Counted from the first letter of the stretch, positions 18,582 to 28,065 are shown. The stretch: 53,650 bases of DNA from Limnobacter sp. CACIAM 66H1 (GCF_001601825.1 NZ_LUJK01000018.1:1-53650), one strand, 5' to 3'. Made by a program: numbers and translations. The notes: generated by a model from the sequence alone, not told the origin.

Positions 18582-19561
18582 ATACGTCCGTGATCCGGCA
18601 ACTGCAGACTGGCGACGGTTTGGTTGCCCACGCGGTTCAGCATGAGGATCATGTGATGTCGAGAGGCAATACGCTCGGCTGTGGCCAGGCCAATGCCTTC
18701 TCCTTCAAATTCATCATTGCCGTGCATGCGGTGAAACAGTTGAAATTTCTGGGCGTCGTGCGTGTCCGAGAAGCCCACGCCGTTGTCGATAATCTCAAGG
18801 TTGCTCGGGCTGCTTTGCCGAATGATGATTTTTGGAGAGTCGACCGGCTTGGAGAATTTCACCGCGTTGTCGATCAGTTCTTTGAATGCTTTCATCATCA
18901 GGGGCCTGTCAAAGCGCCATTTGCCCTGAACCTGAATTTCAATCGGCACCGGTGAAAAGTCAAAGTGCTCGTTGACCACCTGCACCAGTGTGTCGTGCAG
19001 GTCATGAAGTTGAACATTCAATGGACATACGCCAAGGCGCAAGTATTCAATCAGAGCGTCCAGTAACACACCCATTCGCTTGCCGTTCCGGCGAATTTCT
19101 TCCAGGGATTTGCTCGCCTCAGGTGGCGCGTTCTCGCCAAGATCGTCAGCCAGGAAAAAGGAATAGGCGTCAATGGCGCGAAGCGGTGCCCGAAAGTCGT
19201 GGGCAATGGTGCCAGACAACCAGTTCAACTGGCTGAGCAAATCATTGTTCTCTTTCAGTTGCCGCTGGGTTTCAATGTCGACACTAAGATTGAGCTGCCC
19301 CAGCGTTTCTTTCAAGCTGTCAATTTCAGACTGTCGTGCGGCCAACGCCTGTTCATGCGAATTCCGGGTTTCTCTTAGCAGTTCGTTCGCAAGGGCCTGC
19401 TGGCGTTTCATTTCGCTGCGAAGTTTGCTGGACAATAATTCCAGCGCGGCCTGTTTGCTGCGCAGGTCGTTGAGTTCAAGTTGTTGGCTTGCTACCTGCT
19501 CGGGTGTCAGCAGCCGTTGGCCGGTAACAAAAGACAGCAGTTTGAGCAACAGGCGCAGCAC
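18578..19561 (-). CDS. Soluble sensor histidine kinase ending the Tad operon
   Basis: Protein of 327 residues. A coiled coil (about 20-110, rich in Leu/Glu/Arg) leads to the phosphoacceptor H-box GTIAHDFRAPLRAI (His121). The ATPase domain follows: N-box ELIDNAVKFS, G1 DNGVGF, F-box FQLFHRMH, G2 GEGIGLATA. There is no periplasmic sensor and only a short amphipathic N-terminus, so the input must be cytoplasmic or come from a partner. No response regulator is adjacent. It starts at GTG eight bases after the DUF3613 gene, making it the last gene of the Tad operon. An HD-GYP protein converges on it and an Hpt-like protein lies 2 kb away. The start is not firmly supported by a ribosome-binding site. 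Confidence 0.88.
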   Translation of the reverse strand: MLRLLLKLLSFVTGQRLLTPEQVASQQLELNDLRSKQAALELLSSKLRSEMKRQQALANELLRETRNSHEQALAARQSEIDSLKETLGQLNLSVDIETQRQLKENNDLLSQLNWLSGTIAHDFRAPLRAIDAYSFFLADDLGENAPPEASKSLEEIRRNGKRMGVLLDALIEYLRLGVCPLNVQLHDLHDTLVQVVNEHFDFSPVPIEIQVQGKWRFDRPLMMKAFKELIDNAVKFSKPVDSPKIIIRQSSPSNLEIIDNGVGFSDTHDAQKFQLFHRMHGNDEFEGEGIGLATAERIASRHHMILMLNRVGNQTVASLQLPDHGRI

Positions 19562-19569
19562 GTGGAAAA

Positions 19570-19875
19570 TTAGTTGGTCTTGATGGTTGAAACTTGAGAC
19601 ACAGGCGCTTTTTGGTCTTTGGAACCGATTGAATCGGTGTAAGCCCTGTAGGCTTTGCCCGCCGATTCCGCCCTGTAGGCTTCAACTTCCCCCCGATTGA
19701 TGCCCTCGGCCTGCTCTTTGAGCCAAGTGCGTGTACTCAAGCCGGTTTCGGCATCGGTGGTGCCGGAAAACTGTGTTGAGGCCTGATTTGTAGTGGCTGT
19801 GTTGTCTTGTGCGCCGACCAGCATGGGGAATGCACCTAACATCGCTGCCAATATCCAGGTAGTGCGTGAGTTCAT
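19570..19875 (-). CDS. DUF3613 family exported protein of the Tad locus
   Basis: Protein of 101 residues with a signal peptide ending AMLGAFPMLVGA before QDNTA. The conserved part, STRTWLKEQAEGINRG and ESAGKAYRAYTDSIG, matches the pattern of DUF3613 proteins that accompany Tad pilus genes in Burkholderiales. The function is unknown; it is probably periplasmic. Its ATG overlaps the tadD stop as ATGA, which ties its expression to the pilus genes. Confidence 0.8.
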   Translation of the reverse strand: MNSRTTWILAAMLGAFPMLVGAQDNTATTNQASTQFSGTTDAETGLSTRTWLKEQAEGINRGEVEAYRAESAGKAYRAYTDSIGSKDQKAPVSQVSTIKTN

Positions 19876-20708
19876 TGGGAGTTTCCTTTGGCGTCAAAAC
19901 GCCGTTTGATGGAATTGGCTTGCGACATCACCTGATTGCGGGTGTTGTCTGACCATTGCAGACGGTCTGCGATGTCCATGGCCATGTTGAAATCATCAAA
20001 GACCAAACCCCACAATGCGAGGTTGGCCATGATCTTCGAGTCGCCGCTGGCCAGTTGATTGGCTTTCATCAGTGTGTTGTAGGAGGGCTCTTTTTGGCCT
20101 TCCAACAGATAAACCAATCCGAGGTCAGAATAGGCATTGATATTCAACGGGTCGACTTGAATGGATTTTTCCAGTCGGGTTGCTGCAGTTTTCAAATCGC
20201 CTCGTTCAATCGCTACCTTGCCCAAACCGTACCAAACCGGCCCGCTTTTTTGTTGGCCTTGGCCACTGAGCAAGGATTTGTAGACCAACTCGGCCTGGTC
20301 CAACTGACTGGTTTTTCGCAATGAATCGGCGCGCAGTTGTTTGCTTTGGCGATCGGATCCCCACTTTTGATCGTAGGCATCCAGATGGGCCAAGGCGGCA
20401 TATGCGTTGTCTTGTTCAATCATGGTTTGAACAAGTTTGAGATGCAGGTTCTTCTCACGTTCTGCACGGGCTTTTCGGGCTTCCTCGTCCTCTCGTTCAA
20501 GCTCTTGGCGTTCGGCCTGGATAAGTGCGTCTTGTGTAGGACTTGTGGCACTGATGTTGGGTGCACTTGGGGTCACTGTGGGCTCAGGTGCCGGGGCAGG
20601 CGCGTTGGGTGCCCGTTGTGGTGTCGCACATGCGGCCAGAATTACGGGCAAGGCCAGTGTGGCCAGTTGCCGACCGAATTGTCCTGAAATCAAACGACTG
20701 CTCAACAC
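19872..20708 (-). CDS. tadD: TPR lipoprotein TadD
   Basis: Protein of 278 residues. The N-terminus is a lipoprotein signal with lipobox ILAAC, followed by a Pro/Ala linker. An acidic/basic coiled segment (ERQELEREDEEARKARAERE) comes next, then tetratricopeptide repeats (ARLEKSIQVDPLNINAYSDLG style) across about 95-270. TadD is the outer-membrane-associated pilotin-like factor that helps the secretin of Tad pili. GTG 20708 is preceded by GGAGG seven bases upstream, within the tadC stop region. Confidence 0.85.
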   Translation of the reverse strand: MLSSRLISGQFGRQLATLALPVILAACATPQRAPNAPAPAPEPTVTPSAPNISATSPTQDALIQAERQELEREDEEARKARAEREKNLHLKLVQTMIEQDNAYAALAHLDAYDQKWGSDRQSKQLRADSLRKTSQLDQAELVYKSLLSGQGQQKSGPVWYGLGKVAIERGDLKTAATRLEKSIQVDPLNINAYSDLGLVYLLEGQKEPSYNTLMKANQLASGDSKIMANLALWGLVFDDFNMAMDIADRLQWSDNTRNQVMSQANSIKRRFDAKGNSQ

Positions 20709-20711
20709 GCT

Positions 20712-21665
20712 TTAACCTCCAACCCGTTCAAATGCACGAATAATGGAGATGATACCGGGACCACCGGTCATGATCAGCAAGGCCGGCAGCATGGTAATCA
20801 CCATCACACCGGTCAGTTTAACAGTCAGTTTGCCCATTATTTCTTTGGCGTTGGCTCTTTCTTTTTCGACAAGGCGATCCGAGAACTGCTTCAGAGGTTC
20901 CTGAACAGCACCACCGAACTTTTCAATTTGCTCCAGAACCTGCACGAATGATTTGAATTCGTCGCTCGAATACATGTTGCTCATTCGTTTCAACATGACA
21001 ATCCAGGGCACACCAGACTTCACTTGGGCTCGAGACCGGCGCAACATACGGCCTGTGATGGGTACAAGGTCGTACAGCTGTGAGGTCATGACCTCGATGG
21101 ATTGATCCACGCTAAGACCCACGCCTTGTAATAGACGCATCACGTCCACCACTGCCACCAGTTCTCGCTCGAAAGCCGCTTCACGGCCTTCTCCAACTGC
21201 TTTGAGGTACCACTTGGGTCCCATAAAACCGATGCCGGTCACTGCGATGACCTGAATCATGGAAATGGGACCAAAGCCTGCATCCCAATTCAGGAAAAGT
21301 CCAATCGCCAAACCAAGAAGTCCCAGCGCAATACGCATCAGCACAAATCGGCTCAGGTCTTCTTCGCGGCCAAAGCCTGCGCGCCCCAAGAGCTTTTTGT
21401 CCTCTTCTTCGACAAAATAGGTGAATGCCTTGGTTTTGCTGAATTGTTGACCCAGGCGCTCGATGCGCCCCGTGAGTGCACTGGTCGGTACCTGATTGCG
21501 AACTGCAGCCGAACTTTGAACCCGACGGCGCAATTCGGTGTACTCATCAATTCGGGCCAATGCCTTTTCTTTGCGACTGGATTGGCTCAAAAGACTCCAG
21601 GCCAAGCCAACAAAACCCAAGCCCAGCAGAAAGATGCCAATTGCCAGTAATGTGTTCATGTCCAT
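20712..21665 (-). CDS. tadC: Tad pilus inner-membrane platform protein TadC
   Basis: Protein of 317 residues with the GspF-type (T2SSF) domain and about four membrane helices. One is the N-terminal NTLLAIGIFLLGLGFVGLAW; others lie near residues 110-150 and at the C-terminus. The segment MRLLQGVGLSVDQSIEVM and the EPLKQFSDRLVEKERANAKE motif are typical of TadB/TadC. It should form the inner-membrane base with TadB, driven by the CpaF ATPase. ATG 21665 is chosen (GAGG about ten bases ahead) though the frame is open further upstream; ATG 21659 is an alternative. Confidence 0.92.
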   Translation of the reverse strand: MDMNTLLAIGIFLLGLGFVGLAWSLLSQSSRKEKALARIDEYTELRRRVQSSAAVRNQVPTSALTGRIERLGQQFSKTKAFTYFVEEEDKKLLGRAGFGREEDLSRFVLMRIALGLLGLAIGLFLNWDAGFGPISMIQVIAVTGIGFMGPKWYLKAVGEGREAAFERELVAVVDVMRLLQGVGLSVDQSIEVMTSQLYDLVPITGRMLRRSRAQVKSGVPWIVMLKRMSNMYSSDEFKSFVQVLEQIEKFGGAVQEPLKQFSDRLVEKERANAKEIMGKLTVKLTGVMVITMLPALLIMTGGPGIISIIRAFERVGG

Positions 21666-21675
21666 GTGGGCGCCC

Positions 21676-22584
21676 TCAGATGCTCTTGACCATGCGATAG
21701 ATGATCGCAGCGCCAGCGATTTGCAATATCCCGGCGACGAACAGCAGCATGCGACCTGTGTCGTCATTCCACATCGTGCCCAGGTAGGCCGGGTTCAGCG
21801 TCAGAATAATGCCGGCCAAAGCAGGCGTCAGGCAGCACATGAACACCGCAGACATTCGAGCCTCCGACGACATCGCCAGCATTTCCTGATGGTGTTGTTC
21901 GCGGTCACGCAGGTATTGCGCCAGGCGGCCCAGCAAAATATCGCTTTTGCCACCGTAGTTCAACGCCAGTGCAACAACGGAGGCAATCAGCTTGAATTCG
22001 CTCAAACCATAAACGCGCGCCAGGCGGTGCATCGCTTGGTCAAGTTCCAGGCCGGCATACTGCATTTGAACAGCAAGGCCCAGGGCTTCTTTCAGGGGTT
22101 GCTCGGCATTTTCAAGGGCGGTGTTGAATGACACGGTCAGGCTGTAACCCACTGCGCTGACCCTGACTACACCGTCCAGAAAGTTGGGCAGCTGACTCAA
22201 CATTTGCAGTCTGCGTTTGCGCTGGCGATACAGCACGTAGGCCGCAATGCCCAGAATGGCGAGAATCAGCGCGCCAGTTGCGCTTGCCGCACCCCGGAAA
22301 ACGAAGGCAGCCAGCGCGGGTATCAGTGTAACCATCGCCACGCGAATACCCAGTGTCCGATCAATGGTTAGACCTGCAGAAATCAGGCTGTCTGTGATCC
22401 ATTGCGGAATGTATTTTTTGCGCAGGGGGTCTTTTTCCAGCGCCAATGGATCGCGGGACTTGCTCAGGGCTACATCCAGTCGGCTTTCTGCCAGTTTGCG
22501 GTTTTGTTCTTCAGCACCGCGGCCCAGCAACAGCAGGGCCAGAGAGATGAATACCAAGGCAGCAGCGATCAGTCCGAATGTCAT
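21676..22584 (-). CDS. tadB: Tad pilus inner-membrane platform protein TadB
   Basis: Protein of 302 residues with N-terminal and central membrane helices and the GspF-type domain (LPNFLDGVVRVSAVGYSLTVSF, PLKEALGLAVQMQYAGLELD, and the EMLAMSSEARMSA helix). Partner of TadC in the inner-membrane platform that assembles Flp pilin. Its ATG overlaps the cpaF stop as ATGA. The close TadB-TadC order matches known tad loci. Confidence 0.93.
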   Translation of the reverse strand: MTFGLIAAALVFISLALLLLGRGAEEQNRKLAESRLDVALSKSRDPLALEKDPLRKKYIPQWITDSLISAGLTIDRTLGIRVAMVTLIPALAAFVFRGAASATGALILAILGIAAYVLYRQRKRRLQMLSQLPNFLDGVVRVSAVGYSLTVSFNTALENAEQPLKEALGLAVQMQYAGLELDQAMHRLARVYGLSEFKLIASVVALALNYGGKSDILLGRLAQYLRDREQHHQEMLAMSSEARMSAVFMCCLTPALAGIILTLNPAYLGTMWNDDTGRMLLFVAGILQIAGAAIIYRMVKSI

Positions 22585-23954
22585 GTCAGGCGAATGTGCG
22601 AGATTTTCGGGTTTTTGGGGTAGGGCACCACGGGTACCCAGTTGTCCAGTTCCTGGCCATCGGGTCCGAGTCGGCTTTCATGGCGATACAGGTCTTGAAG
22701 CAAAATATTGTCATCCACAATGCCAGCCACTTCCGTAATGCTGTAAATGCGGCGTTTGCCCGAGGGCAAGCGAACAATCTGAACAATCAGATCAAGTGCC
22801 GACGCAATTTGCCTGCGCAAACTCATTTCATTGCCTGTAAAGCCCGCAAAGCCGGACAACATTTCAAGCCTGTGCAAACAATCGCGAGGTGTTGAGGCGT
22901 GAATGGTGCCCATGGAGCCATCGTGACCCGTGCTCATGGCCTGCAACATGTCGAGTACTTCAGCGCCGCGCACCTCTCCCACTACCACGCGGTCAGGGCG
23001 CATACGCAAGCTGTTCTTGACCAGGTCGCGAATTGAAATCGCGCCGGCACCTTCGTGCCCACCCGGACGGCTTTCCAGGCGAACCACATGGTGGTGGTTC
23101 AACTGCAATTCAGCGGTGTCTTCAATCGTAATCAAACGCTCGCCGGGTGGAATAAATTCCGCGAGTACGTTCAGCATGGACGTCTTGCCTGTGGACGTAG
23201 CACCACTGACCACCAGGTTGCAGCGTTTGCGAACAGCCTCTTGCATCAGTTCATAGACGCGCGAATCGAAAGTGCCCAAACCCATCAGGTCTTCTGCGCG
23301 CAGTGGCGTGCTTCTGAATTTACGAATGGACACCACCACGCCATCGCGAGCCAGTGGGGAAATGATGACGTTGATCCGGCTTCCATCGGGCAGGCGGGCG
23401 TCTACCATGGGGCTGGATTCGTCGAGCCGGCGGCCCAGCGGTGCCAGAATGCGTCGAACAATTCTCAAAAGGTGAGCATTGTCGACAAAGCGGGCCTGCA
23501 CACGTTCCATGCGACCCATTTTGGACACATACACGTCCTTGTAGCCGTTGATCATCACATCTTCAACGTTGGGGTCTGCCAGCAGGTCTTCCAATGGACC
23601 AAAGCCCGCAATTTCTTTGTACAGCGAGTCGGCGACGAAGGCCACTTCAGAATCGTTCAGCGGGATCTGCTTGCCATAAATCAGGCTTTGCACTTCACCT
23701 TGAATGAATTTTTCAAGGGCGCTGTTATCCATTTTGGCAAAGGTGGCGCCTTTCTTTTCGATGATGGCCAAAATGTGTTCATGGGCCATCTCCTTCACGT
23801 CCGCGAGCACGGCAGAGTCCATGTCGCTGACTTTGGTTGTCGCAAACTGCACGTCTTCAAGGGCGTTCGCAGTGTTGGACACGGAACCGACCAGATGCTC
23901 GGGCTCCTTGGGCTTTGGGGGCGGCGCTTCCTGGCCGAAAATGATCTCACTCAT
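22581..23954 (-). CDS. cpaF: Tad pilus assembly ATPase CpaF/TadA
   Basis: Protein of 457 residues. Walker A is SGATSTGKTSML (Lys257); the Asp box ITIEDTAELQL, the Walker B region and the His box (STGHDGSMGTIHA) of secretion ATPases follow. The N-terminal extension (about 1-100) contains the helical region usual for CpaF. As a hexameric ATPase it powers pilus assembly and, in some species, retraction. It overlaps both cpaE and tadB by ATGA, so translation of the three is coupled. Confidence 0.96.
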   Translation of the reverse strand: MSEIIFGQEAPPPKPKEPEHLVGSVSNTANALEDVQFATTKVSDMDSAVLADVKEMAHEHILAIIEKKGATFAKMDNSALEKFIQGEVQSLIYGKQIPLNDSEVAFVADSLYKEIAGFGPLEDLLADPNVEDVMINGYKDVYVSKMGRMERVQARFVDNAHLLRIVRRILAPLGRRLDESSPMVDARLPDGSRINVIISPLARDGVVVSIRKFRSTPLRAEDLMGLGTFDSRVYELMQEAVRKRCNLVVSGATSTGKTSMLNVLAEFIPPGERLITIEDTAELQLNHHHVVRLESRPGGHEGAGAISIRDLVKNSLRMRPDRVVVGEVRGAEVLDMLQAMSTGHDGSMGTIHASTPRDCLHRLEMLSGFAGFTGNEMSLRRQIASALDLIVQIVRLPSGKRRIYSITEVAGIVDDNILLQDLYRHESRLGPDGQELDNWVPVVPYPKNPKISHIRLT

Positions 23955-25150
23955 TTGTTAAACCATTTTTTGAAGGTGCTGGCGAGGCTGCCCTGGCCGT
24001 CTTGGTGTTTGCGGTTGGCATTCACTTTGTCGAGCAACTGGGCAACTGCTTTGGCATACGGGTCTTTTGAATCGGCTGCAGACAACACCTGGCCGCCATT
24101 GACCGCGTTGATCAACGGTGCGCGTCGGTCGGGCAGCGTGTGTACTGTTTCAATGTTCAGTTTCTTGGCAATCGAGTCTGCGTCCAATGCCACATCTTTG
24201 TGATAGGGCGTCACCACCAAATCAAATGTCTGAGTAGCAATGCCTTTGTCATTCAGGCTTTTAATCAACTCGGCAGCAGTCACGATACCTGGCACCGATT
24301 GGGGTGTGAGTACCATTGTCGCGTCTGCGCTTCGCAGCAGGCTGGCCACAAACTCAATGTTCGAAAACCCGCACAAATCAATCACGATATTCTCGAAAAA
24401 TGATTTGATCAGGTTCAAAAATTTCAGAGCATCGGATGCGGAAATATCCCGAAGGTCTGCCAGGTTTCGTGGCAGTGAAAGTATCGCCACGCCAGTGGCA
24501 TTGTTGCGGCGAAAGGCGGTCTTCGCGAGGGTGGCATCAAAGCGTTTCAGGTTGCGCACGCATTCCACAAAGTCCATGGCGCCCTGTTTGTCTTCCGCAG
24601 GAAGGTGCACCAGGCCATCGCCCAGGGGCAGGCCAAAGTCAAGCAGCAAGGTGCTGTCCTTGTTTTGTTTGGCCAGTTGCACGGCCAGGTTGACCGCCAG
24701 TGTGGTGGAGCCCACACCTTGCCGTCCACCCAGCACTACCAAGGCGTAGCCCTTGCGTTCATTGCTTTGTTTGGGCGCTTTTTCAACCACGCCTGTCAGA
24801 ATTTTTGTAACTTCGCCTGCGCTGGAATCCAGGCTTAAAAAGTCTTTTACACCCGAGCGCAAGGCATTGACCACGTCTTCGGTCGAGTCCTTTGAACCCA
24901 TCGCAACCACAGGCAGGTCGGGTGCCAGTTCGCGCAATTCTTTGACGATCAGGCTGGCGTCCAGGCCCACTTGAGGCGAGTAATCCACCACCGCCATGCT
25001 TGGCGATACCAGGCCAACACGTTTGGTAATTTCACTGAAGGTGCCTGATTCACGCACCAACATGAAACGGTCACCCACCGCGTCAGACAGCCATAGCCAG
25101 TTGGCGTCCGACCCACTGATAAACAATATTCGGGGCATGCTTTGTTGCAT
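23951..25150 (-). CDS. cpaE: Tad pilus localisation ATPase CpaE/TadZ
   Basis: Protein of 399 residues. An N-terminal receiver-like domain (1-120; Asp56 in AVVDYSP) is followed by a ParA/MinD-like ATPase domain. The P-loop GGRQGVGSTT (141-150) has Ser148 where the catalytic lysine should be, and Arg143 where the MinD signature lysine usually lies. Loss of the P-loop lysine is common in CpaE/TadZ proteins. It probably acts as a polar anchor rather than an efficient ATPase. Ribosome-binding site AAGGGGAA lies ahead of ATG 25150. Confidence 0.9.
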   Translation of the reverse strand: MQQSMPRILFISGSDANWLWLSDAVGDRFMLVRESGTFSEITKRVGLVSPSMAVVDYSPQVGLDASLIVKELRELAPDLPVVAMGSKDSTEDVVNALRSGVKDFLSLDSSAGEVTKILTGVVEKAPKQSNERKGYALVVLGGRQGVGSTTLAVNLAVQLAKQNKDSTLLLDFGLPLGDGLVHLPAEDKQGAMDFVECVRNLKRFDATLAKTAFRRNNATGVAILSLPRNLADLRDISASDALKFLNLIKSFFENIVIDLCGFSNIEFVASLLRSADATMVLTPQSVPGIVTAAELIKSLNDKGIATQTFDLVVTPYHKDVALDADSIAKKLNIETVHTLPDRRAPLINAVNGGQVLSAADSKDPYAKAVAQLLDKVNANRKHQDGQGSLASTFKKWFNK

Positions 25151-25162
25151 CGCTAATTCCCC

Positions 25163-26584
25163 TTAATTGGTGGTGAAGCCAGGAACAGGCTCTTTGGCGG
25201 AAGGCAGGAAAAGTTGGCCCCAGACACTGCGCGGGCGCATGCCTACGTTTTGACCAGGAAGGGCCAAACCGGGCGCGTCTGCTGCGCGGGGTTTTACAAA
25301 TCGCGGTGTCACAATAATCAGCAATTCCTTGTCTTCCCGGCTGTAGGTGTTGCCTTTGAAGAAGGCACCCAGAATCGGAATTTCAGACAACCAGGGCACA
25401 CGGTTGGCGTTTGCAATAATGTTTCGGCTGATCAAGCCGCCGATGACAAAGCTTTGGTTTTCGCCCAGTTCAACCGTGGTGCTGGCACGGCGCGTCAAAA
25501 TGGCGGGAACCAGCACACCTTGAATGGAGGTACCACGAGAGAAGTCGAGATCGCTGACTTCGGGCGACACTTTCAAGGCAATTGTTTTGTTCGACAAAAT
25601 GGTGGGTGTGAAACTTAAACCCACACCAAACTTCTTGTACTCAATGCCAATAGTGCCGTTGCCGGAAGGCACGGGAATTGGAATTTCGCCACCCGCTAGA
25701 AACGATGCATCCTGGCCAGATTGAGCAATCAATGAAGGTTCGGCGAGAACTTTGGCATAGCCGTCGGCTTGAAGGATGTTCAGACCCGAAACCAGATCGC
25801 AGGTGCGTGGACCAACAGGCGTCGGGTTAAGCGCGCCAATTACTGCCTCTCCAACGCACCCCGCACCATTAAAAGCCAAAGAGAATGCATTCGATACACC
25901 GCCCGAACCGCTCACACTTGCCGGCCCCGCAATTGAGTATGTGAATCCACCACCATTAACTTGGCCTGTCAGGTTAATCCCCAAGCGTTGCAATTCACTG
26001 CGTGTGAATTCAACCACCTTCACATCCACTTGCACTGTGCCTGATGTTTGGATGGTGGCTTGGTCAATCAGTTCTGCAGGTTTGCCGTCACTACCGGGCT
26101 TGATCAAACTCTCGCGCGCTTGCTGATAGGTGCTTACATTGGGCGTGGAGCCTGACAGTTTCAACACCTGCCCTTCGGTTTCAAGGTTCAAGTCTTTCAA
26201 GGTAGAAATGGTTTCAGCGGCTTTGCCAGTGACAGCCACAGTGATCACCCGGGCCATGCTGGCACCACGGTCCCAAATCAACAGGGATGTCGAACCGGTT
26301 TTCAAACCGGTGACCAATACGCCAGCATTTTTGCCACCGCGGTCGGTGGGTTTAAGCACCGTCACAGAAGCAATCGTAGGGTCGCCAATCGATACCCGTG
26401 CCGGAATGCCAGGCAGGCTGATGACTTTCTGAAAGCCAGTGCTCAAAGTGAGTACAAAAGGTGCTGCGCTGCTGGGTGCTGCGGGGGTTTGCCCCACTGC
26501 AATTTGAGGGCTGATCAGCCCAGCGCAGGCCACCAATGACATTGCTGCGACTATGCTTTTCAATGTGATCTTGCTTTTATTCAT
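25163..26584 (-). CDS. cpaC: Tad pilus secretin CpaC/RcpA
   Basis: Protein of 473 residues with a signal peptide, an N-terminal pilus-secretin domain (TLSTGFQKVISLPGIPARVSIG), a BON-like region near 120-160, and a C-terminal secretin barrel. The barrel has the typical VEFTRSELQRLGINL, AEPSLIAQSGQDASFLAGGE and ENQSFVIGGLISR segments. It forms the outer-membrane channel for the Flp pilus. Its ATG overlaps the cpaB stop as ATGA. The rcpB/cpaD partner of other loci is not visible here. Confidence 0.94.
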   Translation of the reverse strand: MNKSKITLKSIVAAMSLVACAGLISPQIAVGQTPAAPSSAAPFVLTLSTGFQKVISLPGIPARVSIGDPTIASVTVLKPTDRGGKNAGVLVTGLKTGSTSLLIWDRGASMARVITVAVTGKAAETISTLKDLNLETEGQVLKLSGSTPNVSTYQQARESLIKPGSDGKPAELIDQATIQTSGTVQVDVKVVEFTRSELQRLGINLTGQVNGGGFTYSIAGPASVSGSGGVSNAFSLAFNGAGCVGEAVIGALNPTPVGPRTCDLVSGLNILQADGYAKVLAEPSLIAQSGQDASFLAGGEIPIPVPSGNGTIGIEYKKFGVGLSFTPTILSNKTIALKVSPEVSDLDFSRGTSIQGVLVPAILTRRASTTVELGENQSFVIGGLISRNIIANANRVPWLSEIPILGAFFKGNTYSREDKELLIIVTPRFVKPRAADAPGLALPGQNVGMRPRSVWGQLFLPSAKEPVPGFTTN

Positions 26585-27546
26585 CGCGCTGTTTCCCGGG
26601 TAGTTTCACCGCCGCGAATGACTTCCACAGTGGCTGGTTCGGCCGTGCGTTGTGTAGTTTGTGCGGGTTTTTTGTTGTCTTTGGTGTTGCCGCTGCCTGG
26701 CAATATGGCGTTGTCCAGCGAAATGCCCGCGAAAGCTTTGTCGCTCGCAGTCAACTCAACGGGGGGTTGGTTTTTCAGCACTTTCCCATCGGGGCCCTTC
26801 ACCGGCGCAGGCTTCAATACAGGTTCTGCTTGAGGGTACTTGCTCATGTCCGGAAGTTCTTCTTCTTCGGGGCTGCGCAACACCACAAACAATTCGCCTT
26901 GGGTTTGAGCAATCGCCAGTGTGTTGATATCCGCGGTGGGTACTTCGACCATCATCGCTTTCAATCGAACTGGGCGATTGTTGACGTCTTTCTCATTGGC
27001 GGCATTCGTTGTCTCAGGTGCATTCACCAGTTGTGAACCCACCGACAGAACGCGCAGCTTGGGCATGATCAAACGAGAAATGGTTTCTTCAATATCACGA
27101 CTGTTGGATTTGAAGATCGAAAACACATCGACATAGTCACCTGCCTTGATTTTGGCGGTGGCCACGTTGTTCTCATCCAGACGCAGGGCAAAAGCGCGGT
27201 AACCTTCACGCACCTCAGCCGCGACGGCACCCGATTCAAAATATTGGTTGGTCACTGGCAAGCCTTTGCCAATATTGAACAATGGTTTTTTACCGATCAC
27301 ATCGCCAATGTCCGTGAAGGCGCCACTGGGGGCGATGGCAAATTTCTCCACCTTCAGCATTTCAGGTGTTACGGGCTTTCCAAACTGAATTTCAACAGTG
27401 CTGACGACCACCGGGAAACGCTCGAGTTCGGTTTTGATGGCTTCTCCGCCCTTCTTCACGTTTTGGCCGGACAAAAAAGCCATGACCATGAAAATCAATC
27501 CGATTCCCAATAGCAGCAGTGCGAGTATTTTTGTTTTTCCTGACAT
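26581..27546 (-). CDS. cpaB: Tad pilus periplasmic protein CpaB/RcpC
   Basis: Protein of 321 residues anchored by one N-terminal membrane helix (KILALLLLGIGLIFMVMAFL). An SAF domain follows (PVVVSTVEIQFGKPVTPEMLKVEKF), then a CpaB/RcpC domain (REGYRAFALRLDENNVATAKIKAGDYVDVF). It likely couples the inner-membrane platform to the secretin. The C-terminal 80 residues are Pro/Lys-rich and low in complexity. Confidence 0.92.
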   Translation of the reverse strand: MSGKTKILALLLLGIGLIFMVMAFLSGQNVKKGGEAIKTELERFPVVVSTVEIQFGKPVTPEMLKVEKFAIAPSGAFTDIGDVIGKKPLFNIGKGLPVTNQYFESGAVAAEVREGYRAFALRLDENNVATAKIKAGDYVDVFSIFKSNSRDIEETISRLIMPKLRVLSVGSQLVNAPETTNAANEKDVNNRPVRLKAMMVEVPTADINTLAIAQTQGELFVVLRSPEEEELPDMSKYPQAEPVLKPAPVKGPDGKVLKNQPPVELTASDKAFAGISLDNAILPGSGNTKDNKKPAQTTQRTAEPATVEVIRGGETTRETAR

Positions 27547-27570
27547 GTCGCGAAGGGCTCCCGGAAGAAA

Positions 27571-28065
27571 TTACAGTGCGTCGGTGTTCTGGTACAGAAC
27601 CACAGCGCTGGCGCTGAGTTGTTCTGGAAAAAAAGTATCTGCAAAAGGAATGTTGGACAAAAACGGATTCTCGGCGGTGTTGAAAAATCCCCGAAACTCC
27701 AGGCAACTCAGGGCTGGGTTGGTACCCGCGCCCAATGCGTTGCCACAATCTGCTGCACCGGCCAATTGGTCGGTTGAAAAACTAAATCCTGCCGGATACA
27801 TCGCGCTGGGCAGGGAATTCAATAACAATTGCCTGGCCGCAGCTTCCGGGTCGGCTGTGCTTCCTGCAACAGCCACGCTTCGCGCAGCCTGAGATACGGC
27901 TGAGCTCAGCGTGTGTTGCACCATGAACAACAGGCTGTAACCCACAATCGCAAAAATGACGGTGAGTACAACTGGCAACATCAAGGCCAACTCCACAAGC
28001 TGCGCACCGCGCTGTTGTTCAGCGCGGTTGAAGAAAGCAGAGTGTGCCCGCTTGGCTGTAGTCAT
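27571..28065 (-). CDS. tadE: TadE-like pseudopilin
   Basis: Protein of 164 residues. A basic N-terminus is followed by RGAQLVELALMLPVVLTVIFAIVGYSLLF, the TadE pattern of a pseudopilin-like hydrophobic helix with a Glu at the +5-like position. The remaining 110 residues would be periplasmic and include two cysteines. It is a probable minor pilin. It is the only TadE/F/G-type gene in this locus. The gap to cpaB is 24 bases. Confidence 0.85.
   Translation of the reverse strand: MTTAKRAHSAFFNRAEQQRGAQLVELALMLPVVLTVIFAIVGYSLLFMVQHTLSSAVSQAARSVAVAGSTADPEAAARQLLLNSLPSAMYPAGFSFSTDQLAGAADCGNALGAGTNPALSCLEFRGFFNTAENPFLSNIPFADTFFPEQLSASAVVLYQNTDAL

Noticed and set aside
23055-24203. Long plus-strand open frame (382 codons) opposite cpaF and cpaE
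   Set aside because: It is the antisense shadow of two clear, conserved genes; its translation has no recognisable domain and is rich in His/Gln as mirror frames often are.
26130-26432. Plus-strand open frame of 100 codons within the secretin gene
   Set aside because: Shadow frame of CpaC; no ribosome-binding site or independent support.
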